Notes: generated by a model not told the origin, from the sequence alone. 64,000 nt of DNA from Prunus persica (GCF_000346465.2 NC_034009.1:18495606-18559605), one strand, 5' to 3'. Positions 10,561 to 22,636 are shown, counted from the first letter of the stretch. Numbers and translations: made by a program.

Positions 10561-12307
10561 AGGCAATGAAGGCTTGATTCACCACTCTATGGCGATCCAA
10601 GAATCAACAAGCCCGGATGAGCCTTCTGACAGAAAAAGACCCCAACAGCAACAAGCAAGAATGTACGTTGGATCAATCCAAGTGAAGTATGGATTAATCC
10701 ATGTGAACAATGCAAATGATTTTACCTTTTGAACTACAACAAGGAGACTTGGAAGCGCTTCAACCCACACTGATTCTAACATAGAATCTAATAAATGTTA
10801 CAAAGGTTTTGTTGGTTTAAGAGAAGAGCCAAAATACAATAAAGGTTCAAATAAAAACCTTACAAAGGTTAAAGCACAAAATCTCTCTTCCTCACCCTTT
10901 GTAACTGTAATTTCAAATTAGGGTTGTAGTTTAGTGTTTGTAAGAAATGAATTTGTATACCCCTAATTTGAGTTAGGGTTGTAGTTTAGGGACAATTGTG
11001 GTTTATGAGTTCTTTGCATATAAATTTTCGTAAGGGGAAACATGCTTTTGTGTGACATAATTGGGGAAGAACGAGTGAAGCAAATTAAACTTTACCTGAT
11101 TAATAGATGAGCCTTTTCGTTCCTTTAATATATTTAGGTATTAAAGTCAGTCCTGGATGTTAATTGTTCTTTTTACCCAATTTGGATTTAATATTGTACG
11201 CGCTAGAGCTTTTGTAAAGCAATTTTGTAGAATTTTAATGTATGGTTGTGTTTCTGAAATTGAATTGAAAACATGGAAAAACGTGCTTCTCAGGAAAAAA
11301 GATCGAAAAAATTCAGCGTGGTTTTTCTCACAAAAGTTCCGCCAAAAAATTCCTACAAAGAAAGAGTTTATGTAGAAAAAATTTTGTGGAGTTCATGATT
11401 GCATAAAAGGGGTCAAAGTAGTGGTTAATCGTAGATCCAACTTCCGTTATCTTTTGCTGCCGTTCTATAGGTTGGACAAGGGCCGGGTGGATTACCTTTA
11501 ATTTAGGGAGAATGTAATACTCTCCCTTAACCATGCCATCAGTTTGGATAAGCAAAATAATTTTACTTGAAAAAAATTAATTAAACCAAACTACTTCCAA
11601 TTGTTTAGGGGAATGTAATTCGCTCCTTTAACCATTACTTTCATATTGGTTCGGATAAAACAAGTTTAAATTAAAAAAATTAATTTAACCAAATCAAACT
11701 AAACCGTCGGTTTGGTATAGTCAATATGTAGATTTTTTGGATAAAATGCCTGCCTCTACTTACAATTCTCCAAAGTTAATTTGGTTTATTGTGTGATGGG
11801 CCTTGATAATGAATTAGCTCAAATGTCATCTGATTATTTCTTTTCCAACACTTATATTTACTTTTGTCTTTTTTTTTTTCCTCAGATTGATGTCGTTGGT
11901 GAGGAGTGGGCCATATCATCTTTTTATGAAGTTTTTTTATTTATTGGTTTTATACCCTATTATTGTAATCTGACTACAGGTGGGCATCGAAACTGCAAAA
12001 TTGGCAAACTGAGCAAAATTGGATTGAAAAAAAAAACTGTTAAAAACCGAATTGACAAAAAGTCAATAGAAAGTCGAAATCAAACCGAATCGGTTCCAAT
12101 TGATTCTGGTGCCGATTTCACACCTCAAAAAATTGAATCATACCAAACCAAATCTGTCTAGTTTATTATTATTATTATTATTATTATTTTAATGATATAG
12201 CCCTTTAGGCCTATTTCAGAGCCCAAATCATTTAAGTTCAAGACCCAAATGAAAAGCCCATCTCTTTTGCTCTTCTTTTCGTTTCTCTCTCTCTCTCATA
12301 TTCATTA
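10561..12307. other. Intergenic with one imperfect direct repeat
   Basis: No supported gene. Two similar blocks, about 11500-11590 and 11606-11697, share 'gggGAATGTAATnCnCTCC-TTAACCAT', 'TTGGnTnnGnnAAA' and 'AAAAAATTAATTnAACCAAA'. At 11985-12155 a stretch 'gtgggcatcgaaactgc ... aaccgaat ... ccaaacc' looks like a decayed hAT-type MITE interior but lacks definable ends. A (TTA)n tract lies at about 12163-12188. Confidence 0.4.
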
Positions 12308-12724
12308 GAGCACTTCCATAGGTGTCAATAGCCCTTGCAAAAGGCCCCTTGGGCTTGAAAAACCCACTCCAGCAATGAATTGTAGCCTAGGTAGATGGTT
12401 GGCTACATCAAGACTGGGCAGGCTCAAAGACAAGAACAACCTGAGTTGTTGCCTGAGGGCGTCGATGTTAATGCTGATGCCAGCAAAATAAAAAATTAGA
12501 AAAAATACCAAAAAATTCAGAATTTATTTTTATAAATACCTACCAAATTTTTATTTATTAATCTCATAGTATAAATTAAATTAATTCTATGTGAATAGTA
12601 ATTGCCTTTGGATTGCCATTGCAATAGGTGAAAAAGCAAAAAAAATTGCTAAAACAATGTGAACAATAACCACATTTACTTGACTTTGCCTTTTGCTATG
12701 GCAAATGAGTGAGTGAAAGTACTC
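12308..12724. mobile_element. Harbinger-family MITE, copy 1
   Basis: 417 bp with ends GAGCACTTCCA (left) and GAGTACTTTCA (right, reverse complement), flanked by TTA on the left and TTT on the right, close to the 3-bp duplications of PIF/Harbinger elements. Its interior aligns in reverse with copy 2 (18700-19004), for example 'gagattaataaataaaaatttg' and 'cgcccttaggcagcaactcgg' there. It also aligns with the right arm of the coding Harbinger element at 41768-45155 ('ttggtaggtatttata'). It ends about 440 bp before the proposed start of the DUF4220 gene, so it is in that gene's promoter region. Confidence 0.8.
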
Positions 12725-13163
12725 TTTACTTTTTTCTTTTTTCTTATTCTCTCTCCTTATGCTCCTTTCAATCACTCTCTTCCTTCTCTTTCTTTTCTCT
12801 CTCTCTCTCTCTCTCTTCTTAACAAGTTCGTGGTGAGAGCCAGCCACCAAGGGGATGAAGGGTTTGTGATTTTGGGGCGCTTTCACTTTTCTTATTGTAT
12901 TCACTTTTTATACTATATGAAGATGACATATGTAACCTTACAGTGTACCGTTGCAAGTACACCACATATAATTGAGTTTGCCCAAAATAGTGACTACACC
13001 ATCAAGTCTTGGTATTATATATTATTATTTTTATATCATTTCTTCTGTTTGTATCTGTTGAGCAAGTCTTTCTTTATCATTTCTGCGGTATAGCATCTCT
13101 ATGTAACTCTCTCTCAGTGTTTGTATTGTATCTGCCGAGAAAATCTCACAAGCGCAGCCAAAA
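12725..13163 (+). promoter_or_regulatory. Putative promoter and 5' leader of DUF4220 gene
   Basis: A pyrimidine-rich leader with a short CT tract (about 12795-12816) and no repeat signature, between the MITE and the proposed first coding exon. I could not fix a TATA box with confidence. Confidence 0.35.
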
Positions 13164-15614
13164 ATGCTGCTTACAGGTATGTTTCCAAAACTGAGTTCTA
13201 ATCCTGTCCATCCATTTATGTCATTATATTCTTGATTTTTTCATATATCGAAGTTAGAACTACTTGTTATTATGTCTTCAATATAATTTTTTTGGTTCTT
13301 TTTTTCCCTTTTTTTTTTTGCGGTTACAAGGAGAATTATGACTTAACATTTTCTTCCTGCGGCTGTGTGAATAGATTGAAATTTCTTTCTTCTTCCAGCT
13401 CTGAGCAGTTGGGTTTTTGTGGAAAAGAGGAGGCTCATTGAGGTGTTTCCGGAGCCCGTTCAGAAACTATGGAATCTTTGGGAGCTAAGAGTGATGGTTT
13501 TGATCAGCCTCACCTTGCAGATTTCACTTATTCACTTTGGCAGCCGCAGGAAGTATAACGTCAAAACCGAAATAAGAGTCTTCCTCTGGTTTGCCTACCT
13601 AATGGCAGATTGGGTAGCAACTGTTGCTCTTGGTGTCCTCTCCCAGAACCAGGGAAAGTCCAGCAGCTGCGATACCAAAGGGGGTTCTCCAGGAGGCGAC
13701 AAACTAGACGACGAGCTCTCTGCTTTCTGGGCACCGTTTCTTTTGTTGCATCTTGGCGGCCCAGACACAATCACAGCTTATGCTTTGGAAGACAATGAGC
13801 TGTGGTTGAGGCACTTGCTTGGACTGGCTGTTCAAGTAGGCGTTGCACTATACATCTTTCTTATGGCCTGGAAGACTAGCTGGCTTTCAATTCTTACTAT
13901 TCCCATGCTTCTTTCTGGGCTTATCAAGTATGGAGAGAGGACATTGGCCCTGAGATCAGCAAATCGCGAAAAGTTTCGTGATTCAATGCTCACTCGTCCT
14001 GATCCGGGACCCAACTATGCAAAATTCATGGAGGAATTTTCTTTGAAGAAAGCTGAGGGATACAAAGTGAGTGCTGAAGATGTTGAGGTTCAAGTTGGGG
14101 TGGATGAGGTTCGTGATGCAGTTGCAGATGTTCGTTCCAATTCTGAACCAAGCATAGTGGTCAAATCGCATGACTTGTTCAATACTTTCAAGCGCCTATA
14201 TGTAGATCTCATCCTTAGCTTCGAAGATCGAGATGGTAGCCAAATCTTCTTCCAGAACCTTGACTCCTCTGAAACTGCCTTCAAGGTAGTTGAGGTTGAA
14301 CTTGGATATGCCTATGATGTATTCTACACCAAGGCTCCAATAATTTACACTCGCCGGGGTTGTTTCTTCCGCACCGTCACTTTATCCTCCACCTGTCTTG
14401 TGTTTGTGCTCTTCCTGATAAATGTGAGGCACAAGCACGCACTCACTGATTTAATTACTACTTACATATTGCTGGTTGGAGCCATTATCTTAGAGATCTA
14501 TGCGTTGGTTTTGGTAGTTTCCTCTGATTGGACGACACTTTGGCTGAGCAAAACAAGTTGGTACGGTAAACCACCCTCTTCACAGCCTCCAGGTATCCGA
14601 AGAACTCTCTCTTCACAAGTAACCAGTGTGGTTCAACTGGCTAAAAGGCAGAGGTGGTCAAATTCAATGGCTCAATTCAATTTGCTTAGCTTTTGTCTCA
14701 AAACTAAGCCTTTAATTCGTCGTGAAAGCCCAAAATCTGTTTGCATGCAGAAAGTGTTAGAGATGAAGTTGTACAAATTCCTAAACCAAATCTCTGCTTA
14801 CCTAAAGCAGTGGCTCTTCAGTCACATACTGCACAAGTTGGATGAAAAATTGGAGATGTTCTTGTACTTCACTCGTGAGCCGATCTCCAATGAGTTAAAA
14901 GAACTTATTTTTCACCACTTCTTACAAAAATCGCAAACTAAGGGAAAGCTTACAGAGCTATGTGCCGGTAGAGGGAACCTTGTCCTTGATCAGTATAAGT
15001 TCCCTGATTTCATGACATGGACAACAGAAGTGGAATTCGACCAAAGCATACTTTTGTGGCATATTGCCACAGATCTCTGCCATCACTCTGATGCTACAAA
15101 AACTTCAGCCACAGAATATTTGCATCGTGAGGTGAGCATGCAAATAGCAGATTATATGATGTATCTTCTTGTCATGTGTCCCTTCATGTTACCTATAGGA
15201 ATCGGACTGATCAGGTTTCAAGACACCTGCGCTGAGGCCAAGGAATATTTTGAACAAAGAAATCGCACGAGTTCAGTTAAAACTGAAGCTTGTGAAATGT
15301 TGCTTCGCGTAAGCACCGAAGTAAAGCCCGCCAAAGTGAAGGGAGACAGAAGCAAATCTGTATTATTTGATGCATGTAGCCTTGCATCATCACTTAATAA
15401 CCAAAAAGAAAAGAAGTGGGAGATACTGAGCCAAGTATGGATTGAAATTCTAGGCTATGCAGCTAGTCATTGTCGAGGGAATTTCCATGCTCAACAGCTT
15501 AGAAGAGGCGGGGAGCTTCTTACTCATGTCTGGCTGTTGATGGCTCATCTTGGAATCACAGAACAACTTCAGATATCACAAGGACATGCGAGAGTGAAGT
15601 TGATTGTGAAGTAG
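13164..15614 (+). CDS. DUF4220/DUF594 multipass membrane protein
   Basis: The long open frame (13399-15614) encodes a plant-specific DUF4220 plus C-terminal DUF594 protein. Seen: the N-terminal motif QKLWNLWELR, hydrophobic segments near residues 36-52, 63-85, 143-165 and 320-385, the DUF4220 hallmark LLLHLGGPDTITAYALEDNELWLRH, and a C-terminal block (HVWLLMAHLGI) of DUF594. The long exon has no ATG before residue 26 of the open frame, inside the conserved WELR region; the codon at 13419 is GTG. A better model is a 13-base first coding exon, ATGCTGCTTACAG (13164-13176), ending at a consensus donor (CAG|GTATGT), a 222-bp intron, and the acceptor TTCTTCCAG|CT at 13398. The phases join exactly and give 742 residues, the usual family length. 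Function is unknown; membrane location is inferred. No frameshift or internal stop. Confidence 0.85.
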
Positions 15615-18600
15615 CAAAAGCTTGTCTCAAGCAACGACATAAGAAGTTTGGCAATGGTATTATTGCTTTAATCTAACTTTGTCCAAAGTTTCAAATTCTT
15701 AGCAACAGTTAAATTGCAGAATATATTTTGATTTGGCATGCCCTGTTAGCGAGAATATCCCAAGTGTTTCTTGTTGTACATGAAACTGCCTGAATGAAGA
15801 AATCTCATGCTCTTTCATTCATCTTCTTGCAAATTTTCAGTACGAAGCATTTCATGCTCTGAGATAAACGTTTTATAATCTGCTCTCATCTTCTTTTCGA
15901 AGGAACTGTGTCTGCATTATCTTCTATTAAACTAAAAAAAAAAAAAATTAACTTGAATTAGTTTTACAAAAAAGACTATATATACTCAGGATCGACTTAG
16001 CCGTTTTTATAATTGTCCTAATATTTGTTTTTTTTTCCCTGTCAACAACAACATCCTGAAACTTATTTGACAATTGTTCTTCTACTGTTTACAACTTCGG
16101 CATCATTTTTCTCCTTTACAATTTTGGTAGAGGCACAGCTGGATTTAGACTACTTTAGTTTTCATCTCAGGAGGGTTGTTAGCTCCATTTGCTTCCTGCA
16201 GTAGACTACCAGTTTTAAGGACTCTTTCTGCCGCACAACAACAATAAGTTCACTTTCTTCTTCAGCCAAATTTACAGTGACCATTGATTCTTGGAACCAC
16301 TCCATCACCATTTTGTTTGCGACGCTGCGACTCACGTTCACGTCTATAAACATATAGTAAAACATCAAACAAATGAACAAGACAAGTTTCATTACATAAT
16401 GTACTAATCACTGGTGCTGCAATTTGCTGATCAACTTTGAGGATTGCAGCAGGGGTTCCAAAATAGGAGAAAAACAAGAAAGGTTAATGTTGTTTCATTT
16501 TTTTCGCTGGGCAAGTGAACCACATGAACTGATGTCTCTGATCCATATCTGCTTGTTGGACTTGAGGATAAAGTGTTAGATTAGATTCCTTGCTCAGGGT
16601 GGGTGCAGTTAAAGAGGAGAACAGAGAACCTTAAGACGATTCGCCAAATTACAGAATTAATATGTGATGCAGAGGATAGATATTATTGACCTGTTTTTCA
16701 TTAGCATTTAAAGCAAAAGAGACTCAGATTTCTATTTCATGTTCCTCTGGTTCTTAAAACTTCCTGTCCGTGTTTCTTCTGAAAGGTGTGTTTCATGTAA
16801 GCGTTTTCATCACTTCTAAGTTTCACATGAAATGCTAAATTCAAGTGGAGATACAGAAGCTTGATACAGACTGAATTGGTCAGGTTTGTGACTGCCAGTT
16901 TCAACCATTGACGTCATAAGTGCATACAATGTAGCGAAGTGAGCAATATGAAAAACCAAAGAAACTGACAGACAACAATTCTTACAGCCCAGAAAGCAAC
17001 CTCTTCAATGCAAATGCCACAGTGTAGCAAAGGATTTATCTTATGATTATTCCCCAGTATTGGTTTTCATTGATGTTTGTTTCTGCCTCTTATGCACTAC
17101 AAATTCCTTTGGCATATTTGTTAGAGCCAATTGCTTTAAGGTCCTCCAATTGAAAAGTGTTGCTGGTGCTTTTCAGGTTATGACAGCATCTGATTTCCAA
17201 TTATGGAGGTTCTGCATTCCTCTAGGTTTTCCAGCACCCGGTCTCAGAATTCAAAGTGAACCAAATGTACCTTGTTCAAAAGCCCAAGATAGACTTGATA
17301 CCGATACCTGGAAAAGTAGTAGGTATGCTCATCAAACACAGATATGTGGCAATGGCGATCATTTATTGGAGCTTCAATATCGTTACGCTGCTCCCAGGAG
17401 CTTGATGAGCGCTGCTCGACTCAAGAAGCTGCACAATCTTTGGCGGTAGCCATGTCTCTGGGTTCAGTATTGACGTTTTAAGGCTGCACTGGAGGTATTA
17501 CCATTGCTCCGTTTGAATTCATTCCCTTCGCAAATCATGATGGCACCAATGCAGGCACCCAAGTGCCCAGCAATACAACTTGGAATAATATTCATAATCA
17601 TTCCTTCTTCATAAAGATCATGAACATATATGAAGATCTTTTGTTGCCTGGACCAAATATGGAACCATTCTTTTTTTTTTTTTAAATACCACTTAAACTT
17701 TTAAACATGTTTACAATTATCACCTAATTTTTTAATTTTAATTATTAATCACCTAAACTTTAATTTTTGTTTCTACATGCAAATTTTAATTATGAATTTA
17801 TTTATTTTGTGAATCAGTGGTTTTATTTATTCAATAAGTTATGTATTTTATTTGTTAAATGTATTGAAAGAACCACGACTTTCCTTCTTTCTTAGCAATT
17901 CTTGAACAATCTCGTTCTCCTAGACCTAGGGTCCAAGGAAGTTTTGGTCACTCACCCTTGGATCTAATCTAAGAGTTGAGAAAAAACTAATTTAAATATC
18001 AATATGTCATTATTTTATTACTTTTACTGTACAAAATATTAATTTAACTTCAAAAAAAACAAGAACTTAAAAAAAGAAAAAATCACTCCAACCAAAACAC
18101 ACGCTCTCTCAGAAAACCAAGAACATGTTCTTCTTCCATTATCTTTCACAACTACCTGCAACTCTAGCGTTGCACATGAAAATCAAGAACACGTGCCGTT
18201 TAAGATTCACTTTAATTCTTATTGGTTATCTATTTCATCTCTTGATTTAGATTCAAATATTCATTTTTTTCAAAACAAAAGAAAATTTATTGACCCAAAT
18301 CCGGAGCCATCAAGCCATCCCTTCACACTTTAACGTGATTGAATTTCGAGGACCCACAACCAAGTCACTTTCATGTTGTTCTTTACCTTTGTGATTAATT
18401 TTCTGTAATTGTTAGATTTAAATGATTTATGAACCCAGTTTGGGAAAACTTCAATTTTTAACATACAAATTTTGGGATTTTTGTTTTTTCAGTTCATGAA
18501 CCTAGACTTGGGTTTATGCAACTATATTGTATTTTCATGAAAGGTTCATGTTTTCTTATTCACTAGGCGTGAAAGAGAAAGATGACTGGCGTTGGAGACG

Positions 18601-18690
18601 ATGGTCTTAGATGCGGATGAGTTTTTTGTTTTTGTTTTTCATCTCTCATATTAAACTCTTCTTTTTTGAAAATTGACACACCCACCCACC
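15615..18690. other. Intergenic with unassigned ORF fragments
   Basis: After the 3' flank of the DUF4220 gene, two stretches stand out only weakly: overlapping minus-strand ORFs at 16162-16477 (one with AAILKVDQQIAAPVISTL) and a plus-strand ORF at 17060-17449 (129 codons). Neither matches a family I know, and neither has convincing splice context. 17650-18660 is AT-rich and without signal. The block could hold a noncoding RNA or a decayed gene. Confidence 0.4.
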
Positions 18691-18699
18691 CACCCAACT

Positions 18700-19004
18700 T
18701 TTTTTTTTACTTTTCCACCTATTATCTATGATAATTCAAGGGCAATTATTATTTACATGGAACTAATTTTATTTATATATATGAGATTAATAAATAAAAA
18801 TTTGCTAAGTATGTATAAAAAATATTCTGAATATTTTGGTAATTTTCAGAATTTTTTTCGATTTTTTTGGCTGATGTCAGCGCCCTTAGGCAGCAACTCG
18901 GGCTATATTGCCTTGGGCCTTGCCCGAGCTGGATGTCACCGCTGGAGCTGATTTTGGTGAGGTGGGGGCTTTTGCCTGGGCTGGACTGTCCGCTGGAACT
19001 ACTC
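18700..19004. mobile_element. Harbinger-family MITE, copy 2 (inverted)
   Basis: Reverse-orientation relative of the MITE at 12308-12724. It shares long blocks ('attattatttacatgga', 'gagattaataaataaaaatttg', 'ttttcagaatttttt', 'tgtcagcgcccttaggcagcaact') and ends in the same terminus (GGAACTACTC). 'cttgggccttgcccgagct' and 'tgcctgggctgga' also match the right end of the coding Harbinger element at about 45035-45085. The left end is poorly defined. It lies directly upstream of the NDUFS4-like exon and the bL12m gene. Confidence 0.75.
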
Positions 19005-19370
19005 GCACGCGTATCCATTTATCACCCATCCCACCTCTTGGAATCCATTCGTCCAAAAAAATTCTTCTCCGAACCCAATATTTCCCTTCCCCTTTTGCCA
19101 AGAGAGCAAGAATCAAACGTGGGCTCATCAGCTATAGCACTCTCCCTCATGTGCCCTCGAGTGCTCGTCTGCTGTCGGCGGCCAGGTACTGTTCTGTAGC
19201 AGCGACGTCGTCTATCAGGTACTGTTCTCTCCTCCGAAACTGAGTCGTTAAATCTTTCGATTAGTTATGAAACGAGACTGCCATACATTTATTTTCATTC
19301 CCGCATCTAATGATGATTTTGCATTCAACAGGGTGCCAGTTTGGCTATCCAGTCGATTTGTTAATTGCCG

Positions 19371-19892
19371 ATGGCTAGCTCTATACAACGCTTCTCCAGC
19401 CGTGCTTGTGTTTCTCGAACCACTATTGTCCAAGGGTCAAAACCATTCCTGGTGGACGCGGTCGGGATTGTCCCTAGCATTCCAGAAGAAAATTGTCACA
19501 GTGAGGTACTATCATCATCTTTTTCTTTCCAAAATTTAATTTGATCAACTTATATTTTGGCCTACTCTTCAATGGGGCATACAATCCCTTTGTTTTGATG
19601 GAGTAATCTTTTGTGTGTTAGGGAAACAGTATTTGGTATGCCAATCCACTTGGGGCATTTGTGCAAATTGTTATATCTGTGTGAAAATAACAAATATTGG
19701 GGCCTGAACTTGTTCTTTTTCCACGAACCCACGAGTTTTTCATAGTCACCACACCATTTTCTACTTTCTTAAAAGGGACTGTGCTTGGTAATATCTGTTA
19801 CTCTTTTCTTTTTCCTTTTAATTCTCATATTGGCATACATGACAGGTTGTAATAGGCTCACCTGCTAGGACTGCAACTCAACAAGGATCAGG
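19371..19892 (+). pseudogene. Truncated NDUFS4 (complex I) 5' exons
   Basis: Exon 1 (19371-19505) starts with ATG and encodes an Arg/Ser-rich presequence (MASSIQRFSSRAC...) running to PSIPEENCHSE. It ends at a GAG|GTACTA donor. Exon 2 (19846-19892), after a CAG acceptor, encodes VVIGSPARTATQQGSG and ends at a GG|GTAAGT donor. PSIPEE plus the block (V/I)(V/I)xxSPARTATQxGSG is the signature of NDUFS4, the accessory subunit of respiratory complex I (plant FRO1). The family continues with GKxGxWKIN and a domain of about 90 residues; nothing like this follows before the bL12m gene, so most of the protein is missing. The part just before the block is also shorter than usual. Reading frame and splice sites are nevertheless intact. 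It is a partial gene duplication, or a reused 5' module (see findings). Confidence 0.7.
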
Positions 19893-20540
19893 GTAAGTTT
19901 GTGAGATCGAAGTATGTCCTTTTTGCTGTTTACTGTTTTCATTTCTTTCCTGTTGAATATTTGGGTTTTGGGGTATTGGAATTTTCTTTGAGCCTCAGGA
20001 TTTTCTGTGTTTGGGATATGTTCTTTTGTAGTGAATAGCAGTATATAGGTGTTGTCCCTTTTGCTTAACATAATCTTGTGCACCAGAACTATGAAACTTA
20101 AGATACAGTCTCATCATGTATTCATCTAATGGCTGAAAATTTGTGAAAAAATGTGATGCACCCACTAGAATACCACTAGAATATGTATGGATGTATATAC
20201 ATAGTATGATAATATATATTCTAATGATGAAAAATGTTCTATTTCTAGACTGTCGTATGCATCTGTCTTGAAATATACGTCTGGCAGCAGAACATTATTC
20301 CTCTAATATATGTATATATAGATATATGTATGTATAATTGTATATAATATTAGGAACACCATATTCAGATTTTGCGCAGTAACAATAATCAAGCCACTCT
20401 TCTTAAATTCAGTACTGAGACCAAACTACTAGACATTTAGAGTTTTTCTTTCTTTCTTTTTGTCATACTTGACTTTGAGAGTTTAACTGCAACATTTTAA
20501 ACTATCCAAAACTCTTGAAATAATATCAAAGGTTCCTGAA

Positions 20541-21038
20541 ATGTCCAACGTAACCACAAAAGTTCTCTGCAGGTCCGTATCAAGATTTGTTACTGCTCTT
20601 TCTCGCCCTTTCAGCACAGCCACTACAGCAAATGAGACTCAGACTCAGAAGCTTGAGCGCATCGCTGACGAGCTCCTCAACCTCACAAAGATCGAGAGGC
20701 ATGATTACTCCATCCTCTTCAGGCTAAAAATGGGCCTCAATCGGTATGGCCCGGCAATCTCTGGAATTGGCCCGACATCTTCTGAATCTGGGTCTGCCTC
20801 CACAGATGCCAAGGCCGTTGAGAAGACTGCATTTGATATAAAGATTGAGAAGTTTGATGCAGCGGCAAAGATCAAGATCATTAAGGAGGTTAGGACTTTC
20901 ACTGACTTAGGACTGAAGGAGGCTAAGGAGTTGGTAGAGAAGGTCCCTGTTGTGGTGAAAAAGGGCCTGACTAAAGAGGAGGCAGGGCCCATTGTTGACA
21001 AGCTTAAGGAGTTGGGCGCTACTGTGGTATTGGAATGA
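20541..21038 (+). CDS. Mitochondrial ribosomal protein bL12 (L7/L12)
   Basis: A 165-residue uninterrupted ORF from an ATG. Residues 1-30 form a basic, Ser/Thr-rich mitochondrial presequence (SRFVTALSRPFSTATTA). Residues 36-60 (QKLERIADELLNLTKIE) match the N-terminal dimerisation and L10-binding region, followed by a flexible GSxS-rich linker. Residues about 92-165 are the classic C-terminal domain: EKTAFDIKIEKFDAAAKIKIIKEVR, LGLKEAKELVEKVP and the ending LGATVVLE. bL12 forms the ribosomal stalk that recruits translation GTPases; this copy should act in mitochondria. The coding part is a single exon; an AAAG|G acceptor-like site 9 bases before the ATG (20530-20531) suggests a 5'-UTR intron. 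It follows the truncated NDUFS4 exons by about 650 bp on the same strand. Confidence 0.93.
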   Translation: MSNVTTKVLCRSVSRFVTALSRPFSTATTANETQTQKLERIADELLNLTKIERHDYSILFRLKMGLNRYGPAISGIGPTSSESGSASTDAKAVEKTAFDIKIEKFDAAAKIKIIKEVRTFTDLGLKEAKELVEKVPVVVKKGLTKEEAGPIVDKLKELGATVVLE

Positions 21039-22241
21039 GATGAGTTCTGTTCTTTTGTTTTGCTTTTTAGTTTATTTTATTTTATTATATTTTAGTTTTT
21101 CTCTCCCCATAGATTAGTGACAATGAGTTAAATGATAAATGGAGACAATATTTTTTAGAGTTTGTTGAATTGGGACTCTTATGTTTAGGGTTAGGATGGT
21201 TCCTAATTATTCCCTCCACCTAATGGTTTACTTTTGTTATTGTCTTTCATGTGATCCACCCTTTTTCTTATTGTTATATTATTGACCTAAAAATCGGCAG
21301 ATTTGCTGAGAAATGCTATGTTTATGGCTATTTTTGAAGTTCTTGTCAAGATTGGGATTTTAGGACTTATGCTTGAAGCTTGTGATTAGTTTGTGTCTGG
21401 TGCTTAGTTTGTTTAGTGGGACTCCCACCATTACACAAGGACTAGTGATCACCATATAGGCTGATTATTTCACTGTCACAACCCTCTTGGACTTATAATT
21501 TCTCGCTTACAGAACATTGAGCTTTTTCTTTTTTTATTCATGAGAAATCGATGGATTTGATTTGGTTGATTGTCTCAGCTGCTCGTAATTGCCAATTTTA
21601 CCGTTTTTGGGTTTAGGTATTCTTTTTATATTTTATATTACGGTTTGAACTTCGAACCTCTTCTAACATTGTAGAAGAGAAACAGTACGAGACTAGTAGC
21701 TAGTTAGTGAGGCATTTAGGTATTCAAACACGGACAAGCCAATTTTTGCTTATCCATAGTGAATACAATAAATCCAGGAACTTCAAACATGCATGTGAAG
21801 AGATCTTTCAACCCTTTTCAGCATCATACCCTCTTCTTTCACTCCGATAAAGCAGCAAAGATGCTCATTTTGGTAGAGTATGTTGGGGCTGAGGTGGGGT
21901 TAGCCTTGTATTGTCATAGCTAAAACTTATTCAATTATAGTTTGATAAACTTGTAATAGATTTTTATCAGCAATGGTCTCTGAACTGTGACGGACTATCA
22001 ATTGGGTCCTCAAATTTCGAAATCGCTCTACGTTCTTCTTCTCATGCTCGGATGTCATGCATCAATTTAGTCCCTGCTGCCGTCAAATTTGTTTCAACTT
22101 TCTGTTAAAAACGATTGCGAGCGGAGAACATGACCACAATTTTGAGTGTCTAATGGCAAATTAAACGTGTAAAACACAAATTACAAAACAAACAGATGAC
22201 ATCCCAGCTTGAGCAACCATAGAAGTAAATGGAAGCAAAAA
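21039..22241. other. 3' flank of bL12m and intergenic DNA
   Basis: AT-rich, no coding evidence. The bL12m 3' UTR probably ends within the first 200-300 bases ('ttttattttattatatttt'). Confidence 0.5.
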
Positions 22242-22434
22242 TCAACAAGACAAATAAATTTTTATTTGATGAATACCGTACAAGTAGTCCACACAAGTAC
22301 AACTGTACAAGAAATTTATTTTTAATGCAAATCCCAAACTAATTAAGCTCATCTTAAGTTGAGGAGTCAAGTGAACCAAGCTGGTTGAATTCTTTAATGA
22401 AATGACATGACAGAAAACTAAAAGTAAGCTGCAT

Positions 22435-22623
22435 CTATTCATCTGCAACAACACTGATTTCATCTTTCTCCAGCAATTCATAAAATGACCTGGTCTTCTT
22501 CTGCAAATCCCAGTGATACATTTTCCAAAAGCTCCCAGCAGCAAAAGCAATCACAACACCAAAACATATCTCCCTGATCACGCTTGGTCCTTTCAGGGTG
22601 GGATGAGCAGCCCTACCTGCCAT
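22435..22623 (-). CDS. COX5C: Cytochrome c oxidase subunit 5C
   Basis: A 62-residue ORF starting MAGRAAHPTLKGPSVIRE, with one hydrophobic segment (ICFGVVIAFAAGSFW) and the conserved tail KMYHW...KTRSFYELLEKDEISVVADE. Length (62-64) and all signature parts match plant COX5C, a small, single-span nuclear-encoded subunit of respiratory complex IV in the inner mitochondrial membrane. The ATG is 13 bases after an acceptor (TTGCAG|ATTAAAGTG, 22637), fitting the 5'-UTR intron of known plant COX5C genes. 22242-22434 is the probable 3' UTR; its ORF in another frame is a shadow. Confidence 0.93.
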   Translation of the reverse strand: MAGRAAHPTLKGPSVIREICFGVVIAFAAGSFWKMYHWDLQKKTRSFYELLEKDEISVVADE

Positions 22624-22636
22624 TTTTCACTTTAAT

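Noticed and set aside
13419..13421. GTG as start codon of the 731-codon ORF
   Set aside because: Plant nuclear genes rarely start at GTG; the conserved family N-terminus begins nearby and a splice-compatible ATG exon exists upstream.
17060..17449. 129-codon plus-strand ORF as a gene
   Set aside because: No family resemblance, no clear exon borders; composition does not differ from its flanks.
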